NCBI GenBank assembly: GCA_002722455.1 | Contig: PBMB01000001.1 | Coordinates: 1-43,137 of the forward strand | DNA: 43,137 nucleotides | Direction: 5' to 3' | DNA from: Chloroflexota bacterium | GTDB taxonomy: Bacteria; Chloroflexota; Dehalococcoidia; Lucifugimonadales; GCA-2722455 | Part shown: positions 16,409 to 26,152 of the stretch, piece by piece | Numbering within the stretch: position 1 is the stretch's first letter | Layout: every line of letters starts with the position of its first letter | The notes under the pieces: model-generated | Databases searched by the model: none | What the model saw: only the letters and a program-made list of their open reading frames with translations | Told to the model about the DNA's origin: nothing | Made by a program: the position numbers and the translations under genes

Positions 16409-19400
16409 TTTATAAATTCCTTAACTAAACTAAATACGCCTGAGTTCCATATTACTTTATTTCCTACAATATAGAAAGCTTTTTTAGCTCTTGTTGTCGC
16501 AACATTTAAAATATTAGGTTCTTCGCACACCCATTTTATAGCACCAGGTCTAGAAATGTTTCCACCAAGAACTAAGAAAACAACATCAGCTTCTTCCCCT
16601 TGGAATGAGTGTATTGTCCCTACTGATTTATAAATCCAATCTGTCAAATCTTTTTGATTTATATTTTTAGGACACCATTCCGATCTTCTTTTTTGTAATA
16701 ATATTTTTAGAGAGAAAGATATGTTTTTAAATGGTGTTATTATGTATAAATCTGGTAATTTATCACCATATTCATAATTCTCAGAAGAACAAACTTTTGA
16801 AAGCATCTTTAAAACTTCTTCTCCTTCTGCTGGAATCCAGTGACTATTATTGTCAGGATCGCCTTGTGTTTCTATCCATCTTGTTCTACCTAAAATATTT
16901 TCAATATCTGTTGTTGATCTTTCTCTTTTCTTACCGAAAATCATTAAATTATCGTAAGCAATTTTATTTGAAACACTAAACATAGGATCGTCACATCTAC
17001 GGTGAACTCGTAATGGCATACCTACCCATTTTTTATCACCTAAATCAATAGTCGTTCCAAAAGGATTAACTCTATCAGCAATTTCTTGTGCTGAAAGCAT
17101 TGTGCTATTCCAATATTGTTCTGTTTCATTCTTTTCTAAAAGAACATTTGATAACTTATCTTCTATTTGTATTACTGGTTGAACTTGTAGAGGATCACCT
17201 ACAAACAATGCTCTTTGAGAACGCCATAATGCGCCTATTGGAGCTTGTGGTGTAGATTGACCTGCTTCATCTATCAGTAACCAACCTATCGACCTTTGCA
17301 TTAAGTCCGAAAATAAATTTCCAAATGAAGAGAAAGTAGTCGATACAACAGGAACGATTAAAAATAATGTTTGCCAAACTGCTTTTGCAAAATCATAATT
17401 TTCAGAAAAGCTTCCATTTAAAACTTGTTTAAATGCATTTAAATTTGCAACTATTGGTTTTTGATTTTCTATTATGAAAGCTTTATGTAGAGCCATAGAA
17501 GCCAAAAACAATTCTGCTCTTGCATTGTTTAATTCATCTGTTAACCAAGGTGACGATTTTTGAATTTTCTCATATGATTGTTCCCAGAATTTATCAAAAG
17601 GAATATCTTGATTTGGTTTTAAAACATAATTTTTCTCGAAATCTTTAAACTCAGTAAGCTCTGCCGCTTTTTTTAGAAATCTTACTTTCGCTGATTCTAT
17701 CTCTTCTTTTAATTCTCCAAGCATTAATTTTTTACTTGCCATGTCTTTTGATAAAACTCTTAGTTTTAGTTGTATCTTTTGGCATTCTTGTTTTAATTCT
17801 TGTTCTTTTGTCTCTAACGAAGCTCGGATCTTAAACATACTTTTGTTATCCAACTCTTCTAATGCCATTAAATGTTCTTCATGTTTAAACTTGTATTCTT
17901 CTTTTAATTTTAAGAATAAAACTTTGTCTTTTTTAGCTTTAACGAATAGCATTTTATATTTCTTGTTTAGATTTACATGAGTGTTTTTTTCTTTAAGAGC
18001 ATCAGCTTTAATTTCACCAGAAGATACTTCTAACATTTTATTATATTCTGATAAAGCTTTTTGTTTTAACATTTTAACTTTAGCTCTTTTCTCTTCAAAG
18101 TCTTTGCAAGCATCTACCCAGTAAACTCTTTTTTCTGTAATAAAGTGATGATTCGGTTTTAATATATATTCGAAAATACTCTTTGTGTAATCTTCTGTCC
18201 CTATGTTTTGAGAGAACAAAAATTTACTAAAAAAGTTATAATTGTTATTTTTGTTTCCAAGAGACGCTGAAATCATCCCCCAAGAATCTTTTCCATTAAT
18301 TACTGTTGCTGCTTCTTTAAAGTAAAAAGCTTCTTTTTGCCATTGTGGATCTATTTCATTAATTAAAGGCAATTCTTTTGTTATGTTTTCTACTGCACCA
18401 TTGTTTGAAGATGCAACAACAATTTCATGACCACAAAGATCTTTATTCATTTTGAATATTTCTTGAACACTTTTAGAGTTCACTTTTAAAGACGTTTCTC
18501 CCAACTTTGTAAATGCTGCATGAGGGTTATCTTTATATCTATAAATCTCTTCTGCTCTTTTATAAATTATGTTTGCTACTATATCTTTTAATAATGTTGT
18601 CTTACCCGTTCCTGGGGGTCCATTTACAGATAAAACTGATTCTTCTTCAATATGTTTAAAGAATTTATTTACTGCGAATTGTTGTGAGGAAACTAGTTTA
18701 TAATTTCCAGTGAAAGGCCAGCATACCATTGGTAAGTCATCAAGTTCTAATCCATTTCTTAATACTGTATTTTTATTATCGCCTTTATCAATAACGTTGA
18801 TTTTTTCAGTCATTTCAAAGTTATCAGAAAGATATCTTTCTAATGGCGCACTAGTTTGTCCTGTTTTTAATTTTCTTTTTACTTCTATTAAATCATCAAC
18901 GATCATGCTTGAAGTAATATCGTCAGTATCAAATTTTTGAGTTGATTCTTCTTTTAATATTTTCGTATTCAAGGACTCTGTATAAGCTAATGAATGAAAA
19001 TCATGATTTTCTAAATAAGCTTCTGTTAGATCACTCCATTCTAGCTCTTTTAAAACAATAACCAATAAATCATTTAATTCTTTGTGAGTTAAATGTTCTT
19101 TATCTTTTCTTATTCTATGACCCCAAGTTGCATATATTTCTTGAAGTCTTAATTCAAATTCTTTTCCTGCTTTTTCTGATTCTATTGTCGATAGAGCGAT
19201 TGACTTTAAATAATCAGGAACAACTAAAGTGTTTTTTATTGGTAAACCATGACCGTCAACTTTAAAAGATACAAGACAAGTGTTGTGAGATCTTCTTAGT
19301 TCTTCTATATCTTCTTTTGTTGAGAACTCTTTTATTACATATTTTGTGTTATATATCCCAAGAAAAACTTTATGTATCCATTCTTTTGGCTCTTCTATTT

Positions 19401-19578
19401 CATCAGACAGTGGTTCCGCCCATAATAATTCTCCCTTTTCTCCAAAAGAAACTGTTTGATTCCATTTTGAGTCACTTTTATTGGAAAAATGAGAAGTTTT
19501 TATATTCGGGGGTGTCGATGATTCGATATCAATCCAATAATTAAGAGTATTGATTTTCTTTGATTTTTTTTCGCTCAT
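16405..19578 (-). CDS. Large superfamily 1 helicase (DNA2/NAM7-like)
   Basis: A 1057-residue helicase-like ATPase. Walker A is NGPPGTGKTTLLKDI near residue 318, followed by a long insert rich in Lys/Glu heptads (about 480-660, likely coiled coil). Then come WLLIDEAGQSTPQAP (Walker B), FVGDPLQVQPV, TIHSFQGEEADVVF and NVATTRAKKAFYIVGN, the usual order for UPF1/DNA2-type AAA_11/AAA_12 helicases. The N-terminal ~300 residues are not recognised. I start at 19578 because AAGGAAG lies 8 bases upstream; an in-frame ATG at 19617 lacks a ribosome site. It is one of only two genes here ending in TGA, in the ATGA overlap with the YhdP-like gene, and a TAA follows that TGA immediately. Cellular role, whether repair or defence, is open. 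Confidence 0.85.
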   Translation of the reverse strand: MSEKKSKKINTLNYWIDIESSTPPNIKTSHFSNKSDSKWNQTVSFGEKGELLWAEPLSDEIEEPKEWIHKVFLGIYNTKYVIKEFSTKEDIEELRRSHNTCLVSFKVDGHGLPIKNTLVVPDYLKSIALSTIESEKAGKEFELRLQEIYATWGHRIRKDKEHLTHKELNDLLVIVLKELEWSDLTEAYLENHDFHSLAYTESLNTKILKEESTQKFDTDDITSSMIVDDLIEVKRKLKTGQTSAPLERYLSDNFEMTEKINVIDKGDNKNTVLRNGLELDDLPMVCWPFTGNYKLVSSQQFAVNKFFKHIEEESVLSVNGPPGTGKTTLLKDIVANIIYKRAEEIYRYKDNPHAAFTKLGETSLKVNSKSVQEIFKMNKDLCGHEIVVASSNNGAVENITKELPLINEIDPQWQKEAFYFKEAATVINGKDSWGMISASLGNKNNNYNFFSKFLFSQNIGTEDYTKSIFEYILKPNHHFITEKRVYWVDACKDFEEKRAKVKMLKQKALSEYNKMLEVSSGEIKADALKEKNTHVNLNKKYKMLFVKAKKDKVLFLKLKEEYKFKHEEHLMALEELDNKSMFKIRASLETKEQELKQECQKIQLKLRVLSKDMASKKLMLGELKEEIESAKVRFLKKAAELTEFKDFEKNYVLKPNQDIPFDKFWEQSYEKIQKSSPWLTDELNNARAELFLASMALHKAFIIENQKPIVANLNAFKQVLNGSFSENYDFAKAVWQTLFLIVPVVSTTFSSFGNLFSDLMQRSIGWLLIDEAGQSTPQAPIGALWRSQRALFVGDPLQVQPVIQIEDKLSNVLLEKNETEQYWNSTMLSAQEIADRVNPFGTTIDLGDKKWVGMPLRVHRRCDDPMFSVSNKIAYDNLMIFGKKRERSTTDIENILGRTRWIETQGDPDNNSHWIPAEGEEVLKMLSKVCSSENYEYGDKLPDLYIITPFKNISFSLKILLQKRRSEWCPKNINQKDLTDWIYKSVGTIHSFQGEEADVVFLVLGGNISRPGAIKWVCEEPNILNVATTRAKKAFYIVGNKVIWNSGVFSLVKEFIK

Positions 19579-19666
19579 CAAATCTTCCTTTACTTTTTCT
19601 TTTCTATAATATATCATAGCAAATAAAACAAAAATAACAAATCAAAAATATAAAAAAGGCACTATA

Positions 19667-19825
19667 ATGTTTAATAATTTACTCTTTAAAAAGAAAAAAA
19701 ACTTTTCATTTATATGGTTTCTGATTATCATAGAAGTCTTTGTTTCATATTTTATTGCGAAAGAAATAATTAATTTTTTTAAACCTGTTATTTTATTCAT
19801 CGAAAAAATCATTTCTTTTTTCTAA
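19667..19825 (+). CDS. Small membrane protein, 52 aa
   Basis: A short ORF. A Lys-rich N-terminus (MFNNLLFKKKKNFSF) precedes one clear membrane helix (about 15-38), then a short hydrophobic tail. AAGG lies 9 bases before the ATG. It is encoded between the divergent helicase start and the coiled-coil protein at 19922. By the positive-inside rule the N-terminus should be cytoplasmic. No family recognised; the spacing to the next gene is 96 bases. Confidence 0.5.
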   Translation: MFNNLLFKKKKNFSFIWFLIIIEVFVSYFIAKEIINFFKPVILFIEKIISFF

Positions 19826-19867
19826 AGTTTAAAAAAAATAATCATATTTCCTTTATTTGACTATAAT

Positions 19868-19896
19868 TTTACTTTTGTTAAAATATGTTTTAGAAT
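19868..19896 (+). promoter_or_regulatory. Candidate sigma70-type promoter
   Basis: TTTACT at 19868-19873, a 17-base spacer and TAGAAT at 19891-19896, 26 bases before the start of the coiled-coil gene at 19922. Confidence 0.4.
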
Positions 19897-19921
19897 AATA
19901 GGTTAAATTTTGGAGGTTTAA

Positions 19922-20506
19922 ATGAAGTTTTTCGATAAATTAAAAAATGTATTTAATTCGAAAGAAACAAAAGAAATGATAAATAAAGTAAAAGAATCTA
20001 GTGAAGTATTTATTAAAGAAACAACAGAAAAGGTCGAACAGAAAACAAAAGAAACGATTTCTGTAATTCAAGAGAAAAAGAAAGAGTATGACGAAAAGAA
20101 AAATACTCCTCTTGAAGAGACAAAGGAAGAATTTAAAGAAAAAGTTTCGGAAGTTGTAGAAGATGTTAAAGAAGAATTGGAAGAAGCAAAAGAGAAGGTT
20201 TCAGAAGTAATCGAAGATATTACAGAAAAAACGGAAGAACTTATTGAAGAAGTTAAAGAAGAGTTAGAAGAAGCAAAAGAAAAAGTTGTTGAGGTAGTTG
20301 AAGAGGTTAAAGAAAAATTTGAATCAGATACCAAAGAAAATATTGATTCTATTTTACTAGAAGACTCTAATTTACCTGCTGGTGCGGTTAAGGCTTTAAA
20401 AGCAGAAGGTTACAAAACTCTTGAAGAGGTTAAAGCTAAAACCGACGAAGAATTAAGCAAAATTAAGGGCGTTGGTAAAGTTGCATTAGAAAAACTTAGA
20501 AATTAA
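19922..20506 (+). CDS. Apolipoprotein-like amphipathic helix protein with C-terminal HhH
   Basis: A 194-residue, highly charged protein. Residues about 15-140 are almost pure Glu/Lys/Val helix. VKEELEEAKEKV occurs twice, at 82-93 and 111-122, a 29-residue period. Residues about 152-194 form a helix-hairpin-helix-like end: GAVKALKAEGYKTLEEVKAK, then ELSKIKGVGKVALEKL, as in proteins that bind DNA through paired hairpins. The N-terminus MKFFDKLKNVF is amphipathic rather than a signal peptide. It has a very strong ribosome site (TGGAGG). It may be a stress or nucleoid-associated protein, but the combination is unusual and I cannot assign a function. Confidence 0.7.
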   Translation: MKFFDKLKNVFNSKETKEMINKVKESSEVFIKETTEKVEQKTKETISVIQEKKKEYDEKKNTPLEETKEEFKEKVSEVVEDVKEELEEAKEKVSEVIEDITEKTEELIEEVKEELEEAKEKVVEVVEEVKEKFESDTKENIDSILLEDSNLPAGAVKALKAEGYKTLEEVKAKTDEELSKIKGVGKVALEKLRN

Positions 20507-20522
20507 AACACATTAAAAAATA

Positions 20523-20548
20523 AAAATCCCTTAATTGGGGTTTTTTTT
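20523..20548 (+). terminator. Intrinsic terminator before mutS
   Basis: Stem aaaatccc/ggggtttt, 6-base loop, then a T-tract. Confidence 0.75.
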
Positions 20549-20600
20549 GTTGTTTTTTTTATTAAATATGTTATTTTTATAGAAAAAAGGAAATTATAAA

Positions 20601-23096
20601 ATGTCAAAAGAAACACCAATGATGAAACAGTATCTTGAAATAAAAAATGAAAACAAGGAACACTTTTTATTTTATAGAATGGGTGATTTTTATGAGCTGT
20701 TTTTTGAAGACGCAGTGAAAGCGTCAAAGATTTTAAATATAACACTAACCAAAAGAAGTAAAACATCAGAAATACCTATGGCTGGAATACCATTTCATGC
20801 TGCTGATAATTATATCGCAAAAATCATTAATGAAGGTTATACTGTTGCTATTTGTGAACAAACAGAAGAAGCAAAAAAAGGAAGTTTAGTAAAAAGAAAA
20901 GTTACTAGAATAATTACTCCTGCCACTGCATCAGAAGATAATTATGTAAATTCAGAAGATAGTTTACATCTTTGTGCTCTATCATACACAAAAAATAAAT
21001 TTGGATTAGCATCATTAAATATGTCTAATGGTGAGTTTATCGTTTATAACCCAGAAACACTAGAAGAAGCCACAGAAATATTAAGAAAAATAGATGCTAG
21101 TGAAGTTTTATTAAGCGAATCACTAAAAGGAATTTTCTCAGAAAATTATTTTAAATCTATTCATTATCTTCATAATGATTTTTTCAATCTTTCTAAGTCT
21201 GAAAAATACCTTACGAAAAAAAATGTTATAAGTAAAGAATTAAAAAATAATGATTGTTTTAAAGAAAGTTTAAAATCTGCTGGTGCTATTTGTAATTATA
21301 TTCAATACACTCAAAAAGCAGAGTTATCTTATTTAAAAGAAATAAAAACAAATATAGAATTGAACCAATTAAAATTAGATAGCACTACATTAAAAAATTT
21401 AGAATTAATAAAGAATAGTAACGGAGAAGTGCATAAAACACTTTTTACTACATTAAATGAAACCGATTCTGCTATGGGTGCTCGATTACTAAAAGAATGG
21501 ATCTCAAACCCACCATTAGACAGAAAAGAAATAAAAAGTCGATTAGATAATGTTGAACATATTATTAATGAATACCTTGATGAAGATCTTTCTATTTTTC
21601 TTTCTGAAATCTATGATATCGAAAGAATACTCACGAGAGTTTCATTAAAAACAGCAAAACCAAGAGATCTTTCAAATTTAAGAAATTTTTTAAGATTAAC
21701 ACCTAAAATAATAGACTTTCTTAAAGAAAATGGTTTGTTTGAAAATGAAATAAATCAACTTGATGATTTTTCTAGTTTAAAATATCTTTTAGAAGAATCT
21801 ATCGTTGAACATCCACCTGTTTTATTAAGGAATGGTGAAGTAATAAAAGAAGGTTTTAATAAAGAACTTGATAAGTTAAAAGAATCTCTTGATTCTTCCA
21901 ATGATGCTATTTTTGATATTGAGGAAAAAGAGAAAAAAAGATTGGGACTTTCCAAGTTAAAGGTCTCTTATAACAAAGCTATTGGACTTTATATATCTAT
22001 TTCAAAAAATAAAAATATTAAAATACCGAAGAGTTATATTTTAAAACAAGAATTGAAATCTGAAATGAGATACACTTTATCTGAGTTAAACAAGATTGAA
22101 GAAAAGAAAATTACAGCTAATAGTAAGGCAATTACTTTTGAAAAAATTATTTTTGACGAAATTTTGGATAAAATCAACAAAATAATAAACCCTTTAAATG
22201 TTTATGCAAATTTTTTTGCTAAAATAGACGTTGTTAATTCTTTTGCAAAAGTTTCCAGAACAATGAAATATGTAAAACCTAGTTTTGGAGATAAAACAGA
22301 AGTGATTAATGGGAGACATCCTGTAATAGAAAAATATTCAAAAGATAAATTTATTCCTAATGATTTTAATTTAAAGAATAACAAGTTAATTTTACTTACA
22401 GGAACAAACATGGGTGGTAAATCTACTTATATGAGACAAAATGCTATTATATTTATTATGGCTTATATGGGATGTTTTGTTCCTGCTGATAAAGCTTGTA
22501 TTAAATATATAGACCGAATATTTACTAGAATAGGTTCTGGTGATAATTTGTCAGAAGGTGAGTCAACATTTATGGTTGAAATGAGAGAAATGTCTACTAT
22601 ATTAAATAACTGCACAAAAAATAGTTTTGTTCTTGTTGATGAAGTAGGTCGAGGAACAAGTACTTATGACGGATTATCATTGGCTGATTCTTTTGCAAAT
22701 GAACTTGCCAATTTTTGTGATACTATTTTTTCAACTCATTATTTTGAATTAACTAATTTAGAAAATACTCACAAAAATATTATTAATATGTATATGGACT
22801 CTATGAAATTTCGTGATAATATTATATTTTTACATAAAATTGAAGAAGGATCAGTAGATCAAAGCCACGGCATTGAAATAGCTAAAATGGCTGGAATACC
22901 TAAAAATATTATTAGCAACGCTAATTATAAGTTGAATCAATTGAAAAAAAATGATAATATAAACGGGAAGTTAGGTATTGAAGAAAACTTAGAAATTATT
23001 AATAAAATTAAAGATATTAATCTTGATTTATTGAGTGAAAACGAAGTCCTAAAACTTTTAAAAAATATACAAAATAATCTTAATGAAAGGAGTTAA
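20601..23096 (+). CDS. mutS: DNA mismatch repair ATPase MutS
   Basis: An 831-residue MutS, close to the usual length of about 850. It recognises mismatches through the Phe-x-Glu motif (F30-Y-E32 in MGDFYELF) and signals through ATP. Connector, lever and clamp domains fill the centre. Walker A is GTNMGGKST near residue 602, Walker B VLVDEVGRGTST near 678, and FSTHYFELT follows. The C-terminal tail is short. AAAAAAGGAAA precedes the ATG. The final codons contain the ribosome site (AAAGGAG) for the S49 peptidase gene that follows, so the two are co-transcribed and probably translationally linked. mutL is not in the window. Confidence 0.95.
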   Translation: MSKETPMMKQYLEIKNENKEHFLFYRMGDFYELFFEDAVKASKILNITLTKRSKTSEIPMAGIPFHAADNYIAKIINEGYTVAICEQTEEAKKGSLVKRKVTRIITPATASEDNYVNSEDSLHLCALSYTKNKFGLASLNMSNGEFIVYNPETLEEATEILRKIDASEVLLSESLKGIFSENYFKSIHYLHNDFFNLSKSEKYLTKKNVISKELKNNDCFKESLKSAGAICNYIQYTQKAELSYLKEIKTNIELNQLKLDSTTLKNLELIKNSNGEVHKTLFTTLNETDSAMGARLLKEWISNPPLDRKEIKSRLDNVEHIINEYLDEDLSIFLSEIYDIERILTRVSLKTAKPRDLSNLRNFLRLTPKIIDFLKENGLFENEINQLDDFSSLKYLLEESIVEHPPVLLRNGEVIKEGFNKELDKLKESLDSSNDAIFDIEEKEKKRLGLSKLKVSYNKAIGLYISISKNKNIKIPKSYILKQELKSEMRYTLSELNKIEEKKITANSKAITFEKIIFDEILDKINKIINPLNVYANFFAKIDVVNSFAKVSRTMKYVKPSFGDKTEVINGRHPVIEKYSKDKFIPNDFNLKNNKLILLTGTNMGGKSTYMRQNAIIFIMAYMGCFVPADKACIKYIDRIFTRIGSGDNLSEGESTFMVEMREMSTILNNCTKNSFVLVDEVGRGTSTYDGLSLADSFANELANFCDTIFSTHYFELTNLENTHKNIINMYMDSMKFRDNIIFLHKIEEGSVDQSHGIEIAKMAGIPKNIISNANYKLNQLKKNDNINGKLGIEENLEIINKIKDINLDLLSENEVLKLLKNIQNNLNERS

Positions 23097-23100
23097 ATAT

Positions 23101-24141
23101 ATGTTATTTAAGAATAGAAGGAATAAACCTTCTTTTTCAGTTAAAGTTGTTCAAGATGCAACATTTTTAGACGTATTAAAAGTCTTACTTCTTGTTGCTG
23201 TTGTTGCAATTGGTGGATTACATTATTACCAAAAAAATATAAGTGAGGGCGGTGGAGCTAATGGTGTCGTATTTAAGAATATGTCTAAAACATACTCTAA
23301 TATGGAATCTAGCTTTAATAGTGTAATGATTAATAAAGAGCAAGAAAAGATTGATTCTGGCAGTGTTGTTGTTGACCACACTGGTAAACACAATGTTTTC
23401 TATGTTGAGTATAATGGAACATTAATGGCGAGTGAAGTCGTTTACCTTAAAGAAAAAATTGATGCTATTATTCTTAAAAGTAACCCAGAAGATGAAGTTT
23501 TAATCAAAATTACTTCCCCTGGTGGTGCGGTTTCTGGCTATGGTTTAGTTGCTTCACAAATTAATAGACTTAAAGTTGCAGGTATTAAAGTTACTGCAGT
23601 TGTTGATACTGTTGCTGCGTCTGGTGGCTATATGGCGGCTGTTGTTGCTGACGAAATTGTTGCTGCTCCATTTGCAATGGTTGGATCTATTGGTGTTGTT
23701 GCAAACGTTATGATTTATGAAGATTTCTTAAAGAATTTTGGGGTTGAATCAAGAGTGTATACAGCAGGTGAATCTAAGCGTAGTGTTGTTCCTACAAGAA
23801 TACCAACACCAGAAGAAGAAGCTAAATTAAAGAAACAATTAGAAGATATTCACACAAACTTTAAAAACCACGTTTTAGGTTACAGACCTGACGTAGACGA
23901 AAGTAAAGTATTTACTGGTGAAGCATTCTTAGCTTCTGACGCTTTAAATCTTGGTCTGGTTGATAGAATAGGAACAAGTGATGAGTTACTATTAGATATG
24001 TATAAAGATGGACAGCGTATCATTAAAGTTCAATTTATTGTTCAAGACGATTTCTCTTCTTCTATGGCAAAAGAAATTTCAGCAGCATTTGTAGACACTA
24101 TTAAAACTGAGATTTTCTCTAATAATATTATTTATCAATAA
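23101..24141 (+). CDS. S49-family membrane peptidase (SppA/SohB-like)
   Basis: A 346-residue membrane-anchored serine peptidase of the signal-peptide-peptidase A family, expected to degrade cleaved signal peptides or membrane fragments at the periplasmic face. One N-terminal membrane helix spans about 23-41. The catalytic Ser is S174 in VAASGGYMAA and the general base is K226 in AGESKRSV. SPGGAV (about 139-144) and PFAMVGSIGVV are typical of the fold. A single S49 domain of this size is closer to SohB than to the two-domain E. coli SppA. I start at 23101, where AAAGGAG sits 8 bases upstream; an in-frame ATG at 23083 lies inside mutS without a ribosome site. Confidence 0.85.
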   Translation: MLFKNRRNKPSFSVKVVQDATFLDVLKVLLLVAVVAIGGLHYYQKNISEGGGANGVVFKNMSKTYSNMESSFNSVMINKEQEKIDSGSVVVDHTGKHNVFYVEYNGTLMASEVVYLKEKIDAIILKSNPEDEVLIKITSPGGAVSGYGLVASQINRLKVAGIKVTAVVDTVAASGGYMAAVVADEIVAAPFAMVGSIGVVANVMIYEDFLKNFGVESRVYTAGESKRSVVPTRIPTPEEEAKLKKQLEDIHTNFKNHVLGYRPDVDESKVFTGEAFLASDALNLGLVDRIGTSDELLLDMYKDGQRIIKVQFIVQDDFSSSMAKEISAAFVDTIKTEIFSNNIIYQ

Positions 24142-24164
24142 TGTTTATTGTTAATAAATATTAA

Positions 24165-24194
24165 AAAACAGAAGCGTTTGCTTCTGTTTTTTTT
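24165..24194. terminator. Bidirectional intrinsic terminator
   Basis: An 11-base perfect stem aaaacagaagc/gcttctgtttt, loop gttt, between the convergent peptidase and RNase R genes. Confidence 0.9.
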
Positions 24195-24205
24195 GTTTTT
24201 TATTA

Positions 24206-26152
24206 TTAAATTATTTTCTTTCTTTCCCAAATTAATTTTAAATAAACCTTGTTGGTTTCATTATTGATTTTTGCTATTTTAAATTTAACATTATCACCTA
24301 ATTTAAATTCTTTCTTAGATTTTCTACCTTTTATTTTTCCTTTGTCTTCTAAATAAATAAAGTAATCAGGTAAATCAACATAACTAACAATTCCTTCTAA
24401 TACAAAATCGTCAAACTCAACAAATAAGGCATTTTGAGTTAAATGTGTTATTTTACCATTAAATACTTGACCTATCTTATCTGCTAAAAAGTGACATTTA
24501 AGAGAGTCATAAACTTCATTACTTGCAGAATCAGCCCTTCTTTCAGTCATTGATATATGTCTTGCCACCATTTCTAGCTCATTTATATCATAAGAATAAA
24601 CTTCTTTTATTTTTCCCTTACCTGCTGATTTTCTTGCAACATACTTATCTCCTTCATTTGAAGCGATTACGGCTTTTATTGCTCTATGAACTAGAAGATC
24701 AGAATACCTTCTTATTGGTGAGGTAAAATGAGTGTATTCTTCATAAGCTAATCCAAAGTGTCCTTTGTTTTCTACTTGATAAGTTGCTCTTGGCATACTT
24801 TTTAATATTGTTGATTGAATAAACTCTTTATCGTTTCTCTTAGAAGCAAGGTCTAACATTTTCTTGAAATGAAGTGTTTTTGTTTGATCTCCACCTCTTA
24901 AAGTTAAACCTATGTTTTTTAATATTTCTTTAACGCCTTCTAATTTTTGTTCTGCTGGTTTTTCATGAACTCTATATACTGAGTTTATTTTTAATTTAGA
25001 AAGCAGTTTAGCAGCACAGATATTTGCGCAAAGCATTGCTTCTTCTATCATTTTATGAGAATCTTTTCTTTGATAAAATTCTACATTTTTGATTTTATAA
25101 TTTGTTTCATCAAATGTTATTTTATTTTCTCTCTTTTCAAATTCAAGAGCACCACGTGCTGACTTGTTGTTTTTTAATATTTGATATAATGATTCAAAGC
25201 TTTTTAGATCTTTATATATATGGGAAAACTGATTTATTGTTTTTTCATCTTCATCATCAAGCATTGCTGATACTTGATTATATGTTAATCGTGCTTTTGA
25301 ATTAATAACAGCATTCATAAATTTAAATGATTTAATAGTGCCTTTTTTCGATATGTTCATTTTGACAACCATTGAATATCTATCTTCATTTGGTCTTAGA
25401 GAACATAAATCATTAGATAAGTATTCAGGAAGCATGGGAATAACTTCATTAGGGAAGTAAACAGAGTTACCTCTCGATATTGATTCTTGATCTAATTGAG
25501 AGCCTTTTTCAACATAATGACCTACGTCTGCTATTGCTACATATAATTCCCAACCAAAATCACTTGTTTTTGTGTACACTGCATCATCAAAATCTCTTGA
25601 ATCTTCACCATCAATAGTAACAAAATTAAGATCTCTAAAATCAAACCTATCTTCTGCATTAATATTTCTTGTTATTTTTTTTAACTCATTTTTAACTATT
25701 GTAGGGAATACATGGGGGATTTCGTGTTTAAATATTGCAAGTTTGTTTTCTATTTTAGGTGAGTTTTCATGTCCTAAAACTTCAACAATCTCTGCTTCTG
25801 CTCTTTCTTTTATTTCTGGATATTTTGTAAATTTAAATCTAATTATATCAGCACCTTTGCCTTGATAACCTAAAATTTTTATTTTCTGAAAATTATTTAA
25901 CTGAACATAATGTTCACCGTTTCTATCTGCCAAAACCTTACCAACAGATTCTTTTTTTCTTTCTATTATCTTGGTGATAACTCCACGGCTTCTTCCTTCT
26001 TTTTCATGAACTTCAACTTCGACTAATTCTCCATTTAAAACCCTTACTGCTTGATTTTTTTGAAGGTAAATATCTTGTTCATCTTTTACCTCTATGTATC
26101 CATATCCACGTGAAGTGATTGTTACTTTTCCTGTAACCATTCTTTTACTCAT
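24206..26152 (-). CDS. rnr: RNase R/VacB-family 3'-5' exoribonuclease
   Basis: A 648-residue RNase II/R-type exonuclease. Residues 1-50 form a cold-shock OB fold (GKVTITSRGYGYIEV). The RNB domain carries DGEDSRDFDDAVY at 181-193 with the catalytic Asp cluster, and ENKGHFGLAYEEYTHFTSPIRRYSDLL downstream, in pieces seen near residue 457-480. The C-terminal ~85 residues are an S1 domain, ending in a basic Lys/Arg tail. It is shorter than E. coli RNase R (813), lacking the N-terminal helix-turn-helix. The order OB-RNB-S1 and the basic tail favour RNase R over RNase II. It is the last gene of the dsbB operon and overlaps the preceding gene by ATGA. Confidence 0.88.
   Translation of the reverse strand: MSKRMVTGKVTITSRGYGYIEVKDEQDIYLQKNQAVRVLNGELVEVEVHEKEGRSRGVITKIIERKKESVGKVLADRNGEHYVQLNNFQKIKILGYQGKGADIIRFKFTKYPEIKERAEAEIVEVLGHENSPKIENKLAIFKHEIPHVFPTIVKNELKKITRNINAEDRFDFRDLNFVTIDGEDSRDFDDAVYTKTSDFGWELYVAIADVGHYVEKGSQLDQESISRGNSVYFPNEVIPMLPEYLSNDLCSLRPNEDRYSMVVKMNISKKGTIKSFKFMNAVINSKARLTYNQVSAMLDDEDEKTINQFSHIYKDLKSFESLYQILKNNKSARGALEFEKRENKITFDETNYKIKNVEFYQRKDSHKMIEEAMLCANICAAKLLSKLKINSVYRVHEKPAEQKLEGVKEILKNIGLTLRGGDQTKTLHFKKMLDLASKRNDKEFIQSTILKSMPRATYQVENKGHFGLAYEEYTHFTSPIRRYSDLLVHRAIKAVIASNEGDKYVARKSAGKGKIKEVYSYDINELEMVARHISMTERRADSASNEVYDSLKCHFLADKIGQVFNGKITHLTQNALFVEFDDFVLEGIVSYVDLPDYFIYLEDKGKIKGRKSKKEFKLGDNVKFKIAKINNETNKVYLKLIWERKKII

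Noticed and set aside
20068-20334. Ser/Thr-rich minus-strand ORF
   Set aside because: Mirror of the Glu/Lys repeat of the plus-strand helical protein (GAA/AAA read in reverse gives Ser/Phe codons).
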